The notes beneath the pieces were generated by a model. That model was given only the letters and a program-made list of their open reading frames with translations. It searched no databases and was not told where the DNA came from. A DNA stretch of 62,498 nt from the NCBI GenBank assembly GCA_045606265.1, contig JAZURO010000043.1, forward strand, positions 1 through 62,498. The letters are read 5' to 3'. This DNA comes from RGIG4608 sp045606265 (GTDB lineage: Bacteria; Bacillota; Clostridia; Oscillospirales; CAG-272). A program made the position numbers and the translations under genes. Positions 16,642-24,813 of the stretch are shown in pieces (position 1 is the stretch's first letter; each line of letters starts with the position of its first letter).

Positions 16642-17556
16642 ATGCTTTACGAGATTTTAGATAAAAAGGTACTCTCATCTAACGGAAAGAATATGCTTGC
16701 AGGTAAGGTATATTTACCCAAAGGCGAGATTAAAGGATATTTTCACGTAGTTCACGGAAAAACCGAGCACATTGCCAGATATGATTTCTTTATGAGAGAG
16801 CTTGCCGAAAACGGATACATCGCCTTCGGTTATGACCACCTTGGACACGGATATACAGTAAATGACGATAGCGAGCTTGGATTCATATCTGAAAAAGACG
16901 GAGACGACCTTCTTGCCAAAGACGTAAAGGTGTTTTCAGATGCAGTAAGAAAAGAATATGGTGAGTATCCCTATTATTTGATGGGACACAGTATGGGCTC
17001 GTTTGTTGCCAGAATGACTGTTAATAAATACCTAACACCCACAAAATTAATTATTATGGGTACAGGAGGTCCCATGCCTATAGTTATTTTTGGCTTGTAT
17101 CTTTCAAAATTTATAAGGGCAATACGGGGCCCTAAACACATATCAAAGTTGGTTGATTCTCTTGCGTTCGGCTCATACAATGTCAAGTTCAAAGATGAAA
17201 ATGATCCTAATTCTTGGTTGTCAACCGATAAAACCGTCAGAACCAAATATGCTAATGACAAATTCTGTACCTTCCCCTTCACCGTTTCGGCGATGCACGA
17301 CCTCATTTCGCTTACATACAATGCAAACAAAGAAGAATGGTTTCAGGATGTTGCAAAGAAAACACCAATTTTTCTTGTTTCAGGGGAGGATGATGTTGTT
17401 GGCGAATACGGTAAAGGTGTAAAAGCAGTTTATCAAAAACTTCTTGATAACGGGTCTGACGTAAAAATGAAGCTCTATGCAGGCAGCCGCCACGAGATTC
17501 TGAATGATATTGCTCGCGACGAGGTAATCACAGATATTCTTGAATTTATTAAATAA
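16642..17556 (+). CDS. Alpha/beta hydrolase, monoacylglycerol lipase/lysophospholipase-like
   Basis: The 304-residue protein is of the COG2267 type. It has an oxyanion-hole region (HVVHGKTEHIARY), the nucleophile Ser in GHSMGSF near residue 119, a C-terminal acid in VSGEDDVVGEYGKG and the catalytic His in GSRHEIL. There is no signal peptide, so it acts inside the cell. It follows glpK by 16 bp with a good AGGAGG site, and a shared terminator comes after. The pairing suggests it releases glycerol from monoacylglycerol or a lysolipid for GlpK. The substrate is inferred from context. Confidence 0.85.
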   Translation: MLYEILDKKVLSSNGKNMLAGKVYLPKGEIKGYFHVVHGKTEHIARYDFFMRELAENGYIAFGYDHLGHGYTVNDDSELGFISEKDGDDLLAKDVKVFSDAVRKEYGEYPYYLMGHSMGSFVARMTVNKYLTPTKLIIMGTGGPMPIVIFGLYLSKFIRAIRGPKHISKLVDSLAFGSYNVKFKDENDPNSWLSTDKTVRTKYANDKFCTFPFTVSAMHDLISLTYNANKEEWFQDVAKKTPIFLVSGEDDVVGEYGKGVKAVYQKLLDNGSDVKMKLYAGSRHEILNDIARDEVITDILEFIK

Positions 17557-17561
17557 ATTAC

Positions 17562-17592
17562 AATCCCACGGCATTGACCGTGGGATTTTTTC
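17562..17592 (+). terminator. Terminator of glpK-lipase operon
   Basis: AATCCCACGG / CCGTGGGATT stem followed by TTTTT. Confidence 0.85.
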
Positions 17593-17623
17593 ATATAATA
17601 AGTAAAAATGAAAGGAGCTTATT

Positions 17624-18100
17624 ATGTGGAAGAAAATTAAACCCTTCATAATTTCAATAGCCATAGCACTTTTGGTTGGTGGACTATCGACATTATTGAC
17701 TATGGGAAATATGGAAATTTATAACGAGGTACAAACTCCCCCTCTTTCCCCGCCATCGATTCTTTTTCCGATCGTTTGGACGATTCTGTATGTATTGATG
17801 GGAATCAGTGCAACTCTTGTCTCAAAGAATCAAAATGTAAATCTTCACGAGGCGAAAAAGGGATTGCGAGCATACGCCGTGAGTTTGTTTTTTAACTTTT
17901 TATGGAGTATAGTGTTCTTCAATTTCAAATGGTTCGGATTTGCATTTTTTTGGTTGCTTGGTTTACTGTTTTTTGTTTTGCAGACTATTTTCAGCTACCA
18001 CAACGTCAATAAAACTGCTGCCTATCTACAAATTCCTTATGCCATTTGGGTCGCATTTGCAGGATATCTTAACTTCTTTATCTGGATGCTTAACACTTAA
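17624..18100 (+). CDS. tspO: TspO/MBR family membrane protein
   Basis: The 158-residue protein has five membrane helices and the family signatures PPLSPPSILFPIVWTILYVLMG, NFLWSIVFF and PYAIWVAFAGYLN. TspO proteins bind porphyrins and similar ligands in the cytoplasmic membrane and are linked to oxidative stress; their bacterial function is not settled. AAGGAGC precedes the ATG. It stands alone between two terminators. Confidence 0.93.
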   Translation: MWKKIKPFIISIAIALLVGGLSTLLTMGNMEIYNEVQTPPLSPPSILFPIVWTILYVLMGISATLVSKNQNVNLHEAKKGLRAYAVSLFFNFLWSIVFFNFKWFGFAFFWLLGLLFFVLQTIFSYHNVNKTAAYLQIPYAIWVAFAGYLNFFIWMLNT

Positions 18101-18101
18101 A

Positions 18102-18131
18102 AAAAGAAGCCATCAATTGATGGCTTCTTTT
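18102..18131. terminator. Perfect palindromic bidirectional terminator, overlapping the end of the uronate-isomerase-like gene
   Basis: AAAAGAAGCCATCA / TGATGGCTTCTTTT, perfectly symmetrical over 30 bp. It serves tspO on the plus strand. On the minus strand it contains the last codons and the TGA stop (18115-18113) of the convergent gene. Confidence 0.85.
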
Positions 18132-19210
18132 AAGTTGTTATATAATATATCTTCAATTAGCTTCTTTAATATTTTTTCGTCAGAGGTGTATTCACCGTTT
18201 TCTACCCACTCACCAATAACGTTACAAATTATACGACGAATATAATCGACGTGAGCAAATGCTGAGGCAGGCGAAATAATACCGGGCAAAAAAACAAACT
18301 TTCCAAGTATATTCTTTCGCGAAAATCTTTTTATATGTTCAGCGATTTCCTTCTCATCATCTTCTAAATCAATATATACGAGGTTGTAATTTCGGGGCAA
18401 CGCATTATTACTTTCAAGATATTCAAGTGCTTTTTCATTATTATAGGTATTAATACCATCTGCTAAGTCTTCTTTGATCCAAATCAGAGTCCAATCACGC
18501 TTTTTATACTCCATTCCAAGTGTGCGAATGATTTGCATTTCAAGATGGCGATATTCTTCGGTCAAAGGGCATACGTTATTTTTTATCTTTTGAATAATTT
18601 CATTTGCTTTATACGGGTTAGGTCTTTCAAAGCTGTCAATTGCGGAATGAACTGAGATTTTACATCCCTTTTCATCAGCTTTTGCTACCATTTCTAACAT
18701 CATTGACTCAAATTTTGCCAAATCAATTACATCTGAATTGCCAATCTCATTAAAAACCATTGGGTGAAATACATCAACAAATGAGATCTTTGATTTTTTT
18801 GTAAACGTCTCGTCAGAAAAAGACCCCTTGGCGATTACTGAATTACAATGTTTCCATATATATTCACAATTCTTTTCACAAATATCGAGATAACAATCAA
18901 AATTGTTTCTGAGTTCTATATGGGAAAGCAAATAAAGAGGATGTCCTGCAAATTGCGGTAAAACAGAGCAAAATGCTGCAAACTTTTCGTAATCCGATGC
19001 ATCTCCCGTGATGAATTTTTCATCAACTCTGCAATCTCTCATAGCATCAAGCTTATAACAATCATTGAGCAAAAACGCTTCGCTAATGTTATTATATACC
19101 GTTTTATCCAATTCAAAGTCTGAGCAAAGTGCGATTATCGGCAAAGCTTTTGCATATTCAAAATAAAGACTTTTTGCAGTTTCATTGTGCAAAAGATAGT
19201 TTTCGTTCAT
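18113..19210 (-). CDS. Degenerate uronate isomerase (UxaC) homologue, probably not an active isomerase
   Basis: The family link is clear at both ends and in the middle. The N-terminus ENYLLHNETAKSLYFEYAKALPI, the segment AMRDCRVDEKFITGDASDYEKF, and the C-terminus RRIICNVIGEWVENGEY followed by DILYNNLKEA all align with UxaC. The protein has 365 residues against about 465. The metal-binding HxH after the first strand is replaced by Cys29-Ser-Asp31, and the C-terminal Asp/Arg metal-substrate loop (TDSRSF region) reads LPGIISPASAF. Known UxaC activity needs those residues. It may be a neofunctionalised or regulatory protein. The start at 19210 follows GGCGGTGAG. The frame is open throughout, so it is not an obvious pseudogene. 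Confidence 0.75.
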   Translation of the reverse strand: MNENYLLHNETAKSLYFEYAKALPIIALCSDFELDKTVYNNISEAFLLNDCYKLDAMRDCRVDEKFITGDASDYEKFAAFCSVLPQFAGHPLYLLSHIELRNNFDCYLDICEKNCEYIWKHCNSVIAKGSFSDETFTKKSKISFVDVFHPMVFNEIGNSDVIDLAKFESMMLEMVAKADEKGCKISVHSAIDSFERPNPYKANEIIQKIKNNVCPLTEEYRHLEMQIIRTLGMEYKKRDWTLIWIKEDLADGINTYNNEKALEYLESNNALPRNYNLVYIDLEDDEKEIAEHIKRFSRKNILGKFVFLPGIISPASAFAHVDYIRRIICNVIGEWVENGEYTSDEKILKKLIEDILYNNLKEAIN

Positions 19211-19232
19211 TTGCTCACCGCCTTTCCTTGAT

Positions 19233-19261
19233 ATTATACAATATTTTTTGAAAACTTGCAA
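19233..19261 (-). promoter_or_regulatory. Sigma-A promoter of the uronate-isomerase-like gene
   Basis: Minus strand TTGCAA (19261-19256), 17-bp spacer, TATAAT (19238-19233). Its -35 is 18 bp from the divergent lrp promoter -35, so the Lrp protein could act on both. Confidence 0.65.
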
Positions 19262-19279
19262 TAAAAAATAATAAAACTA

Positions 19280-19308
19280 TTTACGAAAAGTCAAAAATAT
19301 GGTATAAT
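19280..19308 (+). promoter_or_regulatory. Sigma-A promoter of the lrp-aminotransferase operon
   Basis: TTTACG (19280-19285), 17-bp spacer, TATAAT (19303-19308). Confidence 0.65.
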
Positions 19309-19338
19309 ATTTTGAATTTTGATAAAGGAGCATTTACT

Positions 19339-19824
19339 ATGGAAAATAAATTACTCACATTGCTTGAAAATGATGCTACTCTCACTCCCGAGCAGCTTTC
19401 CCGTATGCTTGACAAAGAAGTAGGCGATATAAAGAAAATGATTCTTGATTACGAAAAACAAGGTGTTATCCTTGGATACAAAACACTCGTTGACTGGGAT
19501 AAGACCTCACGTGAATATGTGACTGCAATTATTGAAGTTAAAACTACTCCGCAGCCCGAGCGTGGCTTTGACAGAATTGCTGAAAAAATATATAACTATC
19601 CCGAGGTTGAAAGTCTTTATCTCATATCGGGTGGATTTGATTTCGCTATAATTATAGAAGGCAAAACCTTACGCGAGGTAGCTCTTTTTGTTGCTGAAAA
19701 GCTCTCACCTATATCACATATTCAGACAACGTCAACTCACTTCGTTCTCAGAAGATACAAGGACAAGGGTGTAATATACGGTTCTAAGCCCGAGCTGGAT
19801 GAAAGAGAGATTTTCGGCGAATGA
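19339..19824 (+). CDS. Lrp/AsnC-family transcriptional regulator
   Basis: The 161-residue protein has an N-terminal winged HTH (residues about 1-55, LTPEQLSRMLDKEVGDIKKMI) and a C-terminal RAM effector domain with the AsnC pattern (VESLYLISGGFDFAIIIEG). AAGGAGC precedes the ATG at 19339. Its stop overlaps the aminotransferase start by 4 bp. Lrp regulators adjacent to aminotransferases usually respond to an amino acid and control the adjacent operon; the ligand is not evident. Confidence 0.9.
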   Translation: MENKLLTLLENDATLTPEQLSRMLDKEVGDIKKMILDYEKQGVILGYKTLVDWDKTSREYVTAIIEVKTTPQPERGFDRIAEKIYNYPEVESLYLISGGFDFAIIIEGKTLREVALFVAEKLSPISHIQTTSTHFVLRRYKDKGVIYGSKPELDEREIFGE

Positions 19825-21005
19825 TCGATTACGGAAAAATACTACCCCAAAAAATCGTGGAAATACCAAAATCGGGTATAAGAAAATATTTTGATATGAT
19901 TACTCCCGATATGAAGGATGTTATCTCCCTGACCGTCGGTCAACCGGATTTTGTGACTCCCTGGCATATCCGTGAAGCAGGAATTCAAAGTCTTGAAACG
20001 GGTAAAACCTTCTATACTGCCAATGCAGGTCTTGAAGAGCTTCGCCGTGAGATCGACCTATATATGAACAGAAGGTTTAATCTTTCATACGATCCTCTCA
20101 CAGAGATTATTGTAACGGTTGGTGGCTCAGAGGCAATTGACATTGCTATGAGAGCTACGCTTGATATTGGCGACGAGGTTATTATTCCTACTCCTTCTTT
20201 CGTTTGCTATGAACCGTTAGCAAAAATGGCGGGAGCTACTCCCGTGATTCTTGAAACTCATTTTGAAGATGAATTCAAGATAAATCCCGATAAATTAAAA
20301 TCATTGATTACCCCAAAAACAAAAATGATCGTGCTTCCCTTTCCCAACAACCCCACGGGTGCGATAATGACAAAGGAAGAGCTTATTGAAATTGCCAACA
20401 TTGTTAAGGATACCAATATTGTAATTCTTTCTGATGAAATATATGCTGAAATGACTTACGGTGGCAAGCACTGCTCTATAGCAACGCTTGAAGGAATGAA
20501 GGAACGCACTATTGTTGTCAACGGTTTTTCAAAAGCTTTTGCAATGACAGGATGGCGTCTTGGTTGGGTTTGCGCTCCTGCTCCCATTACCTCTCAAATG
20601 CTTAAAATTCATCAGTATGAGATTATGTCGAGTCCCACAACATCTCAGTTTGCTGCTATATCTGCACTTAGAAACGGAGATAGCGATATTTCCTATATGG
20701 TTGCAGAATATGATCGAAGAAGAACACTTATTTACAATAAACTACTCAAAATGGGGATCGAAAGCTTTGAACCCAAGGGCGCTTTCTATATTTTCCCCAA
20801 AATTTCTCAATTTGGTCTTAGCGGAGAAAAATTCTGTTCTGAGCTTTTGAAGCGCTATCACGTTGCCATAGTTCCCGGTGAGGCATTCGGTAAATGCGGT
20901 AACGGATTCGCAAGAATTTCTTATGCTTATTCGGTTCATCACATTACCGAAGGACTTGATAGAATATCTGCATTTATTGACGATATAAATTCAGGAAAAG
21001 TATAA
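19821..21005 (+). CDS. PLP-dependent class I/II aminotransferase (aspartate/aromatic type)
   Basis: Fold-type I aminotransferase of 394 residues. Motifs: VGQPDFVTPWHI (substrate loop), NNPTGAIMTKEEL, SDEIYAEMTYGG, the PLP Lys in NGFSKAFAMTGWRLGW, and the carboxylate-binding Arg in GFARISYAYS. The substrate class is close to PatA/AspC-like enzymes; the specific amino acid cannot be read from sequence. It is translationally coupled to the Lrp regulator. Confidence 0.92.
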   Translation: MIDYGKILPQKIVEIPKSGIRKYFDMITPDMKDVISLTVGQPDFVTPWHIREAGIQSLETGKTFYTANAGLEELRREIDLYMNRRFNLSYDPLTEIIVTVGGSEAIDIAMRATLDIGDEVIIPTPSFVCYEPLAKMAGATPVILETHFEDEFKINPDKLKSLITPKTKMIVLPFPNNPTGAIMTKEELIEIANIVKDTNIVILSDEIYAEMTYGGKHCSIATLEGMKERTIVVNGFSKAFAMTGWRLGWVCAPAPITSQMLKIHQYEIMSSPTTSQFAAISALRNGDSDISYMVAEYDRRRTLIYNKLLKMGIESFEPKGAFYIFPKISQFGLSGEKFCSELLKRYHVAIVPGEAFGKCGNGFARISYAYSVHHITEGLDRISAFIDDINSGKV

Positions 21006-21010
21006 ATAAA

Positions 21011-21041
21011 AGGCGTTATCTTTTCAGATAACGCCTTATTT
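21011..21041. terminator. Bidirectional terminator between aminotransferase and malK
   Basis: AGGCGTTATCT / AGATAACGCCT stem with TTTC loop, T-rich on both sides, between convergent genes. Confidence 0.85.
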
Positions 21042-21050
21042 TTATGTTCT

Positions 21051-22175
21051 TTATGCAAGAAGGTTCTTTTCTGTTTCAGGATCAAAGAAATGCATTACCT
21101 TGCCCTCAAACGTGATATAAATAGTTGAACCGTAGTTAAGGAATTCACGCTGTTCGTTTGTAAGTGAAATTGTAGGAATACGAACGATAAGCTTATCTCC
21201 GCCCTCAACGAGAACGTGAAGGTGAAGCTCACTACCCATCATTTCATTAACCTGAATCTTACAAGGAATTGCAGAAGGATTGCTCGCATCTGTAAGAGTG
21301 ATATGCTCGGGACGAACACCAAGCACGATATCCTTTGATCCAACGTATTTAGCTTTGAGCATTTCAGCCTTTTCGCCTGTAATCTCAATCTTTGCACCGT
21401 AAGGTGTAACATAATACTTACCTTCCTCGCAAATGAGGTCAGTTCTGAATGTGTTCATCTTGGGAGCACCGATAAATTCGGCTACAAAAAGGTTGAGAGG
21501 CATATCAAACACCTGTGTAGGTGTACCAACCTGCTGAATGAAACCATCCTTCATGATAACGATACGGTCACCGAGTGTCATAGCTTCGGTCTGGTCATGT
21601 GTAACGTAAATGAAGGTTGTATCGATCTTCTTTCTGAGAAGAATGATCTCAGCTCTCATCTGGTTTCTGAGCTTTGCGTCAAGGTTGGAAAGAGGTTCGT
21701 CCATAAGGAACACCTTGGAGTCACGAACCATAGCACGTCCGATAGCAACACGCTGACGCTGACCGCCTGAAAGCGCTCTGGGCTTTCTTGTAAGATACTC
21801 AGTAATACCGAGAATCTCTGCAGCATTGGTAACTCTTTCATAAACCTCGTCCTGAGGAACCTTTTTAAGTCTTAATGAGAATGCCATATTCTCAAACACT
21901 GTAAGGTGGGGATAGAGCGCATAGTTCTGGAAAACCATCGCAATATCACGGTCACGGGGTTGAAGACCGTTTACAACTACGCCGTCGATTTCAACTGTAC
22001 CTTCAGAAATATCTTCAAGTCCTGCAATCATACGAAGTGTTGTTGACTTTCCGCAACCGGAAGGACCAACGAATACTATAAATTCTTTATCGGCAATATC
22101 AAGGTTGAATTCCTGAACTGCAACCGTATCCTTGCCGTATATCTTTTTTACATTTGTTAATTTAACACTAGCCAT
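21051..22175 (-). CDS. malK: ABC transporter ATPase, MalK/MsmX/UgpC family
   Basis: The 374-residue cytoplasmic ATPase drives CUT1-type sugar import. It has Walker A GPSGCGKST (about residue 37), Q-loop MVFQNYALYPH, signature LSGGQRQRVAIGRA, Walker B VFLMDEPLSNLD and the switch His in VTHDQTEA. The C-terminal regulatory OB-like domain is present (VLGVRPEHI). It is the last gene after malE-malF-malG, 12 bp from malG. In many Firmicutes one MsmX-like ATPase serves several sugar importers, so it may also energise others. Confidence 0.94.
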   Translation of the reverse strand: MASVKLTNVKKIYGKDTVAVQEFNLDIADKEFIVFVGPSGCGKSTTLRMIAGLEDISEGTVEIDGVVVNGLQPRDRDIAMVFQNYALYPHLTVFENMAFSLRLKKVPQDEVYERVTNAAEILGITEYLTRKPRALSGGQRQRVAIGRAMVRDSKVFLMDEPLSNLDAKLRNQMRAEIILLRKKIDTTFIYVTHDQTEAMTLGDRIVIMKDGFIQQVGTPTQVFDMPLNLFVAEFIGAPKMNTFRTDLICEEGKYYVTPYGAKIEITGEKAEMLKAKYVGSKDIVLGVRPEHITLTDASNPSAIPCKIQVNEMMGSELHLHVLVEGGDKLIVRIPTISLTNEQREFLNYGSTIYITFEGKVMHFFDPETEKNLLA

Positions 22176-22187
22176 ATTTTTCTCCTT

Positions 22188-23072
22188 TTATCCCTTTACT
22201 GCGCCACCTGTTACACCTTCAACATAGTATTTCTGCAATGACATAAATACTATCGTTACGGGAACAGCTACACAAACACCTGCGGCACAGAACATAGTAT
22301 AATTCTGATACAACGTATCGCCACTACCTTTTACCCATTTATACATACCAACGGCAACGTTCATACCGTCTTCGTTGTTATTGATAAGGAATCTTGCCAT
22401 CATATAGTCACCCCAAGGTGCCATAAAGCCCATAAGGATCGTATAAATTATGATGGGTTTGGAAAGTGGCATAATTACCTTATAAAATACCTGCCAACGT
22501 GTAGCACCGTCAACACGTGCTGCTTCGTCCAAGCTCTTGGGAATAGTATCAAAGAATCCCTTTGATATATAATATCCCATACCGGAACTTGCACAATATA
22601 CTATGATAAGTCCAACGGGTGCCATCTCCATTGTAAGTCCCAAATCTGCAAATACCTTATAGATAAGGATCATTGTAAGGAATCCGGGGAACATACCAAG
22701 GATGAGCATTAAATTCATAAGAGCTTTTCTTCCCTTAAATCTGAGACGAGAAAGTGTATAGCTCATTGAAAGGATGAAAAAAGTCTGCAAAACAGATACT
22801 GTAACACCCATAATAATGGTATTCAAGAACCATTTCGGGAAATCTGAATTGAACAATCTTATATAGTTATCAAATCCAAATTCCTTAGGCCAAAAGTAAA
22901 TTACCTGACCTGTGCTTTCGCAACGCAAGGATTCAAGCACAATACCAACGAAGGGGAAAAGCCAAATGACGCTTATTACAATAAGAAAAATATAAATAAA
23001 TGTATTAGTTATATTTCTACTTGCTTTTACACTAAGACCGTGCTTTTGAATTGATTTATCATTATTTTTCAT
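22188..23072 (-). CDS. malG: Maltodextrin ABC transporter permease, MalG type
   Basis: The 294-residue protein has six membrane helices and the EAA loop for ATPase docking (SLDEAARVDGATRWQVFYKVIMP). The C-terminus ends TGGAVKG as in MalG. It overlaps malF by 1 bp, with AGGAGGA as ribosome site. Together with MalF and MalE it forms a CUT1 importer; the surrounding amylolytic genes point to maltodextrins. Confidence 0.93.
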   Translation of the reverse strand: MKNNDKSIQKHGLSVKASRNITNTFIYIFLIVISVIWLFPFVGIVLESLRCESTGQVIYFWPKEFGFDNYIRLFNSDFPKWFLNTIIMGVTVSVLQTFFILSMSYTLSRLRFKGRKALMNLMLILGMFPGFLTMILIYKVFADLGLTMEMAPVGLIIVYCASSGMGYYISKGFFDTIPKSLDEAARVDGATRWQVFYKVIMPLSKPIIIYTILMGFMAPWGDYMMARFLINNNEDGMNVAVGMYKWVKGSGDTLYQNYTMFCAAGVCVAVPVTIVFMSLQKYYVEGVTGGAVKG

Positions 23073-24640
23073 TATGCATAGTCCTCCTCATTCTTAGTTG
23101 CAGGCATAACATTATATACCACAAGTGAAAGCAAAGCTACAATAATAAACACAAAAATACCAACTACCGACGCAAGATAATACTTACTTTCACTTCCCGT
23201 GGTAACCTTAAACAAGAACGTGATAAGAAGATCTGTGTGTCCCGGTTGTACATTGCCTATTGTACCAATCTCCGTATTAGCAGGGCCGCCTCCACTCAAA
23301 AGATAAATAATGTTAAAGTTATTCAAGTTTCCTACAAAGCTTGTTAGCAATGAAGGACCTGTTACGAACAACATATATGGAAGTGTAATTTTTGTGAACT
23401 GCTGAACTGAACTTGCACCGTCAACTCGGCTGGATTCGTAAAGGTCAGCAGGAATATTCATAAGAATACCTGTTGCTGAAAGCATCGTATAGGGTACACC
23501 AACCCAAAGGTTGAGTACAACAAGAAGAATCTTTGCAGAAATGGGGTTTTCCCAAAGAGAACGTTGATTCTGAGCAAGCATAACATCAGGAATCAAATTT
23601 GCTTTTTCCAAAAAGCTTCCTACAAAACCTTGTACTGAGAATATCTGACCAACGTACAAAAGTGATACGAACTGAGGAACAGCAATTGTCATTACAAGAA
23701 TGGTTCTCCAAAGCTTCTTAAAGCGTATTCCCTTTTTGTTGATAAGTATTGCAACAAACAAACCCATAAAATAGTTTGTAAACGTTGCAAAGAATGCCCA
23801 CATAAGTGTCCAACCAACCATTTCACCAAGAGCAAGACCTAACCCGCCCTCACCAAAATCGGTCATGGCATTAAAGTTATCAAATCCGACCCAAGAAAAC
23901 AAATTTGCATGTCCATCATGTGCAGCATCATAGTTAGTGAATGCGATAATAATCATATAAATGATGGGTAAAACTGTGAATACAATGATACCAATCAATG
24001 ATGGTGTAAGAAGTGTTTTGTGGAACTGTTCATCAATAAGAGATCTGAGGTCGTCCTTAGCGCCCTTAATCTTTCTTCCCTGCTTTTCAAGATTCATATT
24101 GATGCGGCACTGTTTGATCTGCATTCTCCAAACAACGAAAAATGCGATAACAAAGAACAGTGAGAGCAATCCGTAAAGCAATACTCTGACAGAGTCATCT
24201 CCACCCTGCCACTGAGTAATATCATATACAGGGTTATATACATAACCACCTTGAACATTACCTACTGTTCTTCCTTTAATAAACCAATGAACCTTTTTCA
24301 TCCAATAAAGGCCACCTGTGGGAAGAACAAACGTATAAACAATAAAAATTATTTCAAAAACAAGGAACAAAATACCGCGCATTACCTGACCGTAATACAT
24401 ATTTCCAGCGCCAAATGAAATGAATGAAAGCTTAACCGCCCAGTTGCCTTCTCTGAATGTATTTACAATATCAATTGCTCCATCTTTTATTCCGATAAAG
24501 AAGGACTTAATTGCTAACCAAAGCTTAACAAACAAGCCCCTAAACCATCCGGGAATCTTAGAAAAGAAGAGCTTCACATCATAACGAAATGCCTGAGATC
24601 TGGTTAATTTTAAATACTCTAAATTACTTAATCTTTTCAT
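23072..24640 (-). CDS. malF: Maltodextrin ABC transporter permease, MalF type, with extended N-terminus
   Basis: The 522-residue protein is similar in length to E. coli MalF. It has about 190 N-terminal residues with an amphipathic region and three extra hydrophobic segments, then the core permease with TNYFMGLFVAILIN and the EAA loop PADLYESSRVDGASSVQQF. The ATG at 24640 has no close ribosome site. An AAGGAG at 24672-24667 is 26 nt away, but a 7-bp hairpin between them (24666-24647) would bring it to about 6 nt. No earlier canonical start codon exists in frame after that site. Confidence 0.92.
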   Translation of the reverse strand: MKRLSNLEYLKLTRSQAFRYDVKLFFSKIPGWFRGLFVKLWLAIKSFFIGIKDGAIDIVNTFREGNWAVKLSFISFGAGNMYYGQVMRGILFLVFEIIFIVYTFVLPTGGLYWMKKVHWFIKGRTVGNVQGGYVYNPVYDITQWQGGDDSVRVLLYGLLSLFFVIAFFVVWRMQIKQCRINMNLEKQGRKIKGAKDDLRSLIDEQFHKTLLTPSLIGIIVFTVLPIIYMIIIAFTNYDAAHDGHANLFSWVGFDNFNAMTDFGEGGLGLALGEMVGWTLMWAFFATFTNYFMGLFVAILINKKGIRFKKLWRTILVMTIAVPQFVSLLYVGQIFSVQGFVGSFLEKANLIPDVMLAQNQRSLWENPISAKILLVVLNLWVGVPYTMLSATGILMNIPADLYESSRVDGASSVQQFTKITLPYMLFVTGPSLLTSFVGNLNNFNIIYLLSGGGPANTEIGTIGNVQPGHTDLLITFLFKVTTGSESKYYLASVVGIFVFIIVALLSLVVYNVMPATKNEEDYA

Positions 24641-24672
24641 AATGCAATATAAACGTAAATTTATATCTCCTT
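24641..24672 (-). promoter_or_regulatory. Hairpin-bridged ribosome binding site of malF
   Basis: Reading the minus strand: AAGGAG (24672-24667), stem arm ATATAAA (24666-24660), loop TTTACG, stem arm TTTATAT (24653-24647), TGCATT, then ATG. If the weak A-U stem forms, the effective Shine-Dalgarno to start distance is about 6 nt instead of 26. Confidence 0.55.
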
Positions 24673-24684
24673 AATTTACTCAAC

Positions 24685-24743
24685 AAGGCATTGTTGACCG
24701 ATACACAAGACATCTGTCCTTGTATCCCGGCCAACAATGCCTT
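24685..24743 (-). promoter_or_regulatory. Long intercistronic hairpin between malE and malF
   Basis: Two 25-nt arms (24743-24719 and 24709-24685) pair at 24 of 25 positions in minus-strand RNA, counting three G-U pairs, around a 9-nt loop. No U-tract follows, so it is more likely an mRNA stabiliser or partial attenuator than a full terminator. Confidence 0.7.
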
Positions 24744-24748
24744 TCAAT

Positions 24749-24785
24749 GAGACCGGGGTGAATCCACAGGGATCCACCCCTTCTC
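24749..24785 (-). promoter_or_regulatory. Second intercistronic hairpin downstream of malE
   Basis: In minus-strand RNA GGGGUGGAUCC pairs with GGAUUCACCCC around a 4-nt loop, with an outer GAGA/UCUC closing stem. It lies 29 bp after the malE stop and 5 bp before the longer hairpin. Confidence 0.7.
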
Positions 24786-24813
24786 AAGTTAATACTAATT
24801 ACTAAATCTAATA

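Noticed and set aside
18113..19210. Calling the UxaC-like gene a pseudogene
   Set aside because: The frame is uninterrupted with a promoter and a ribosome site, so loss of catalytic residues is better described as divergence.
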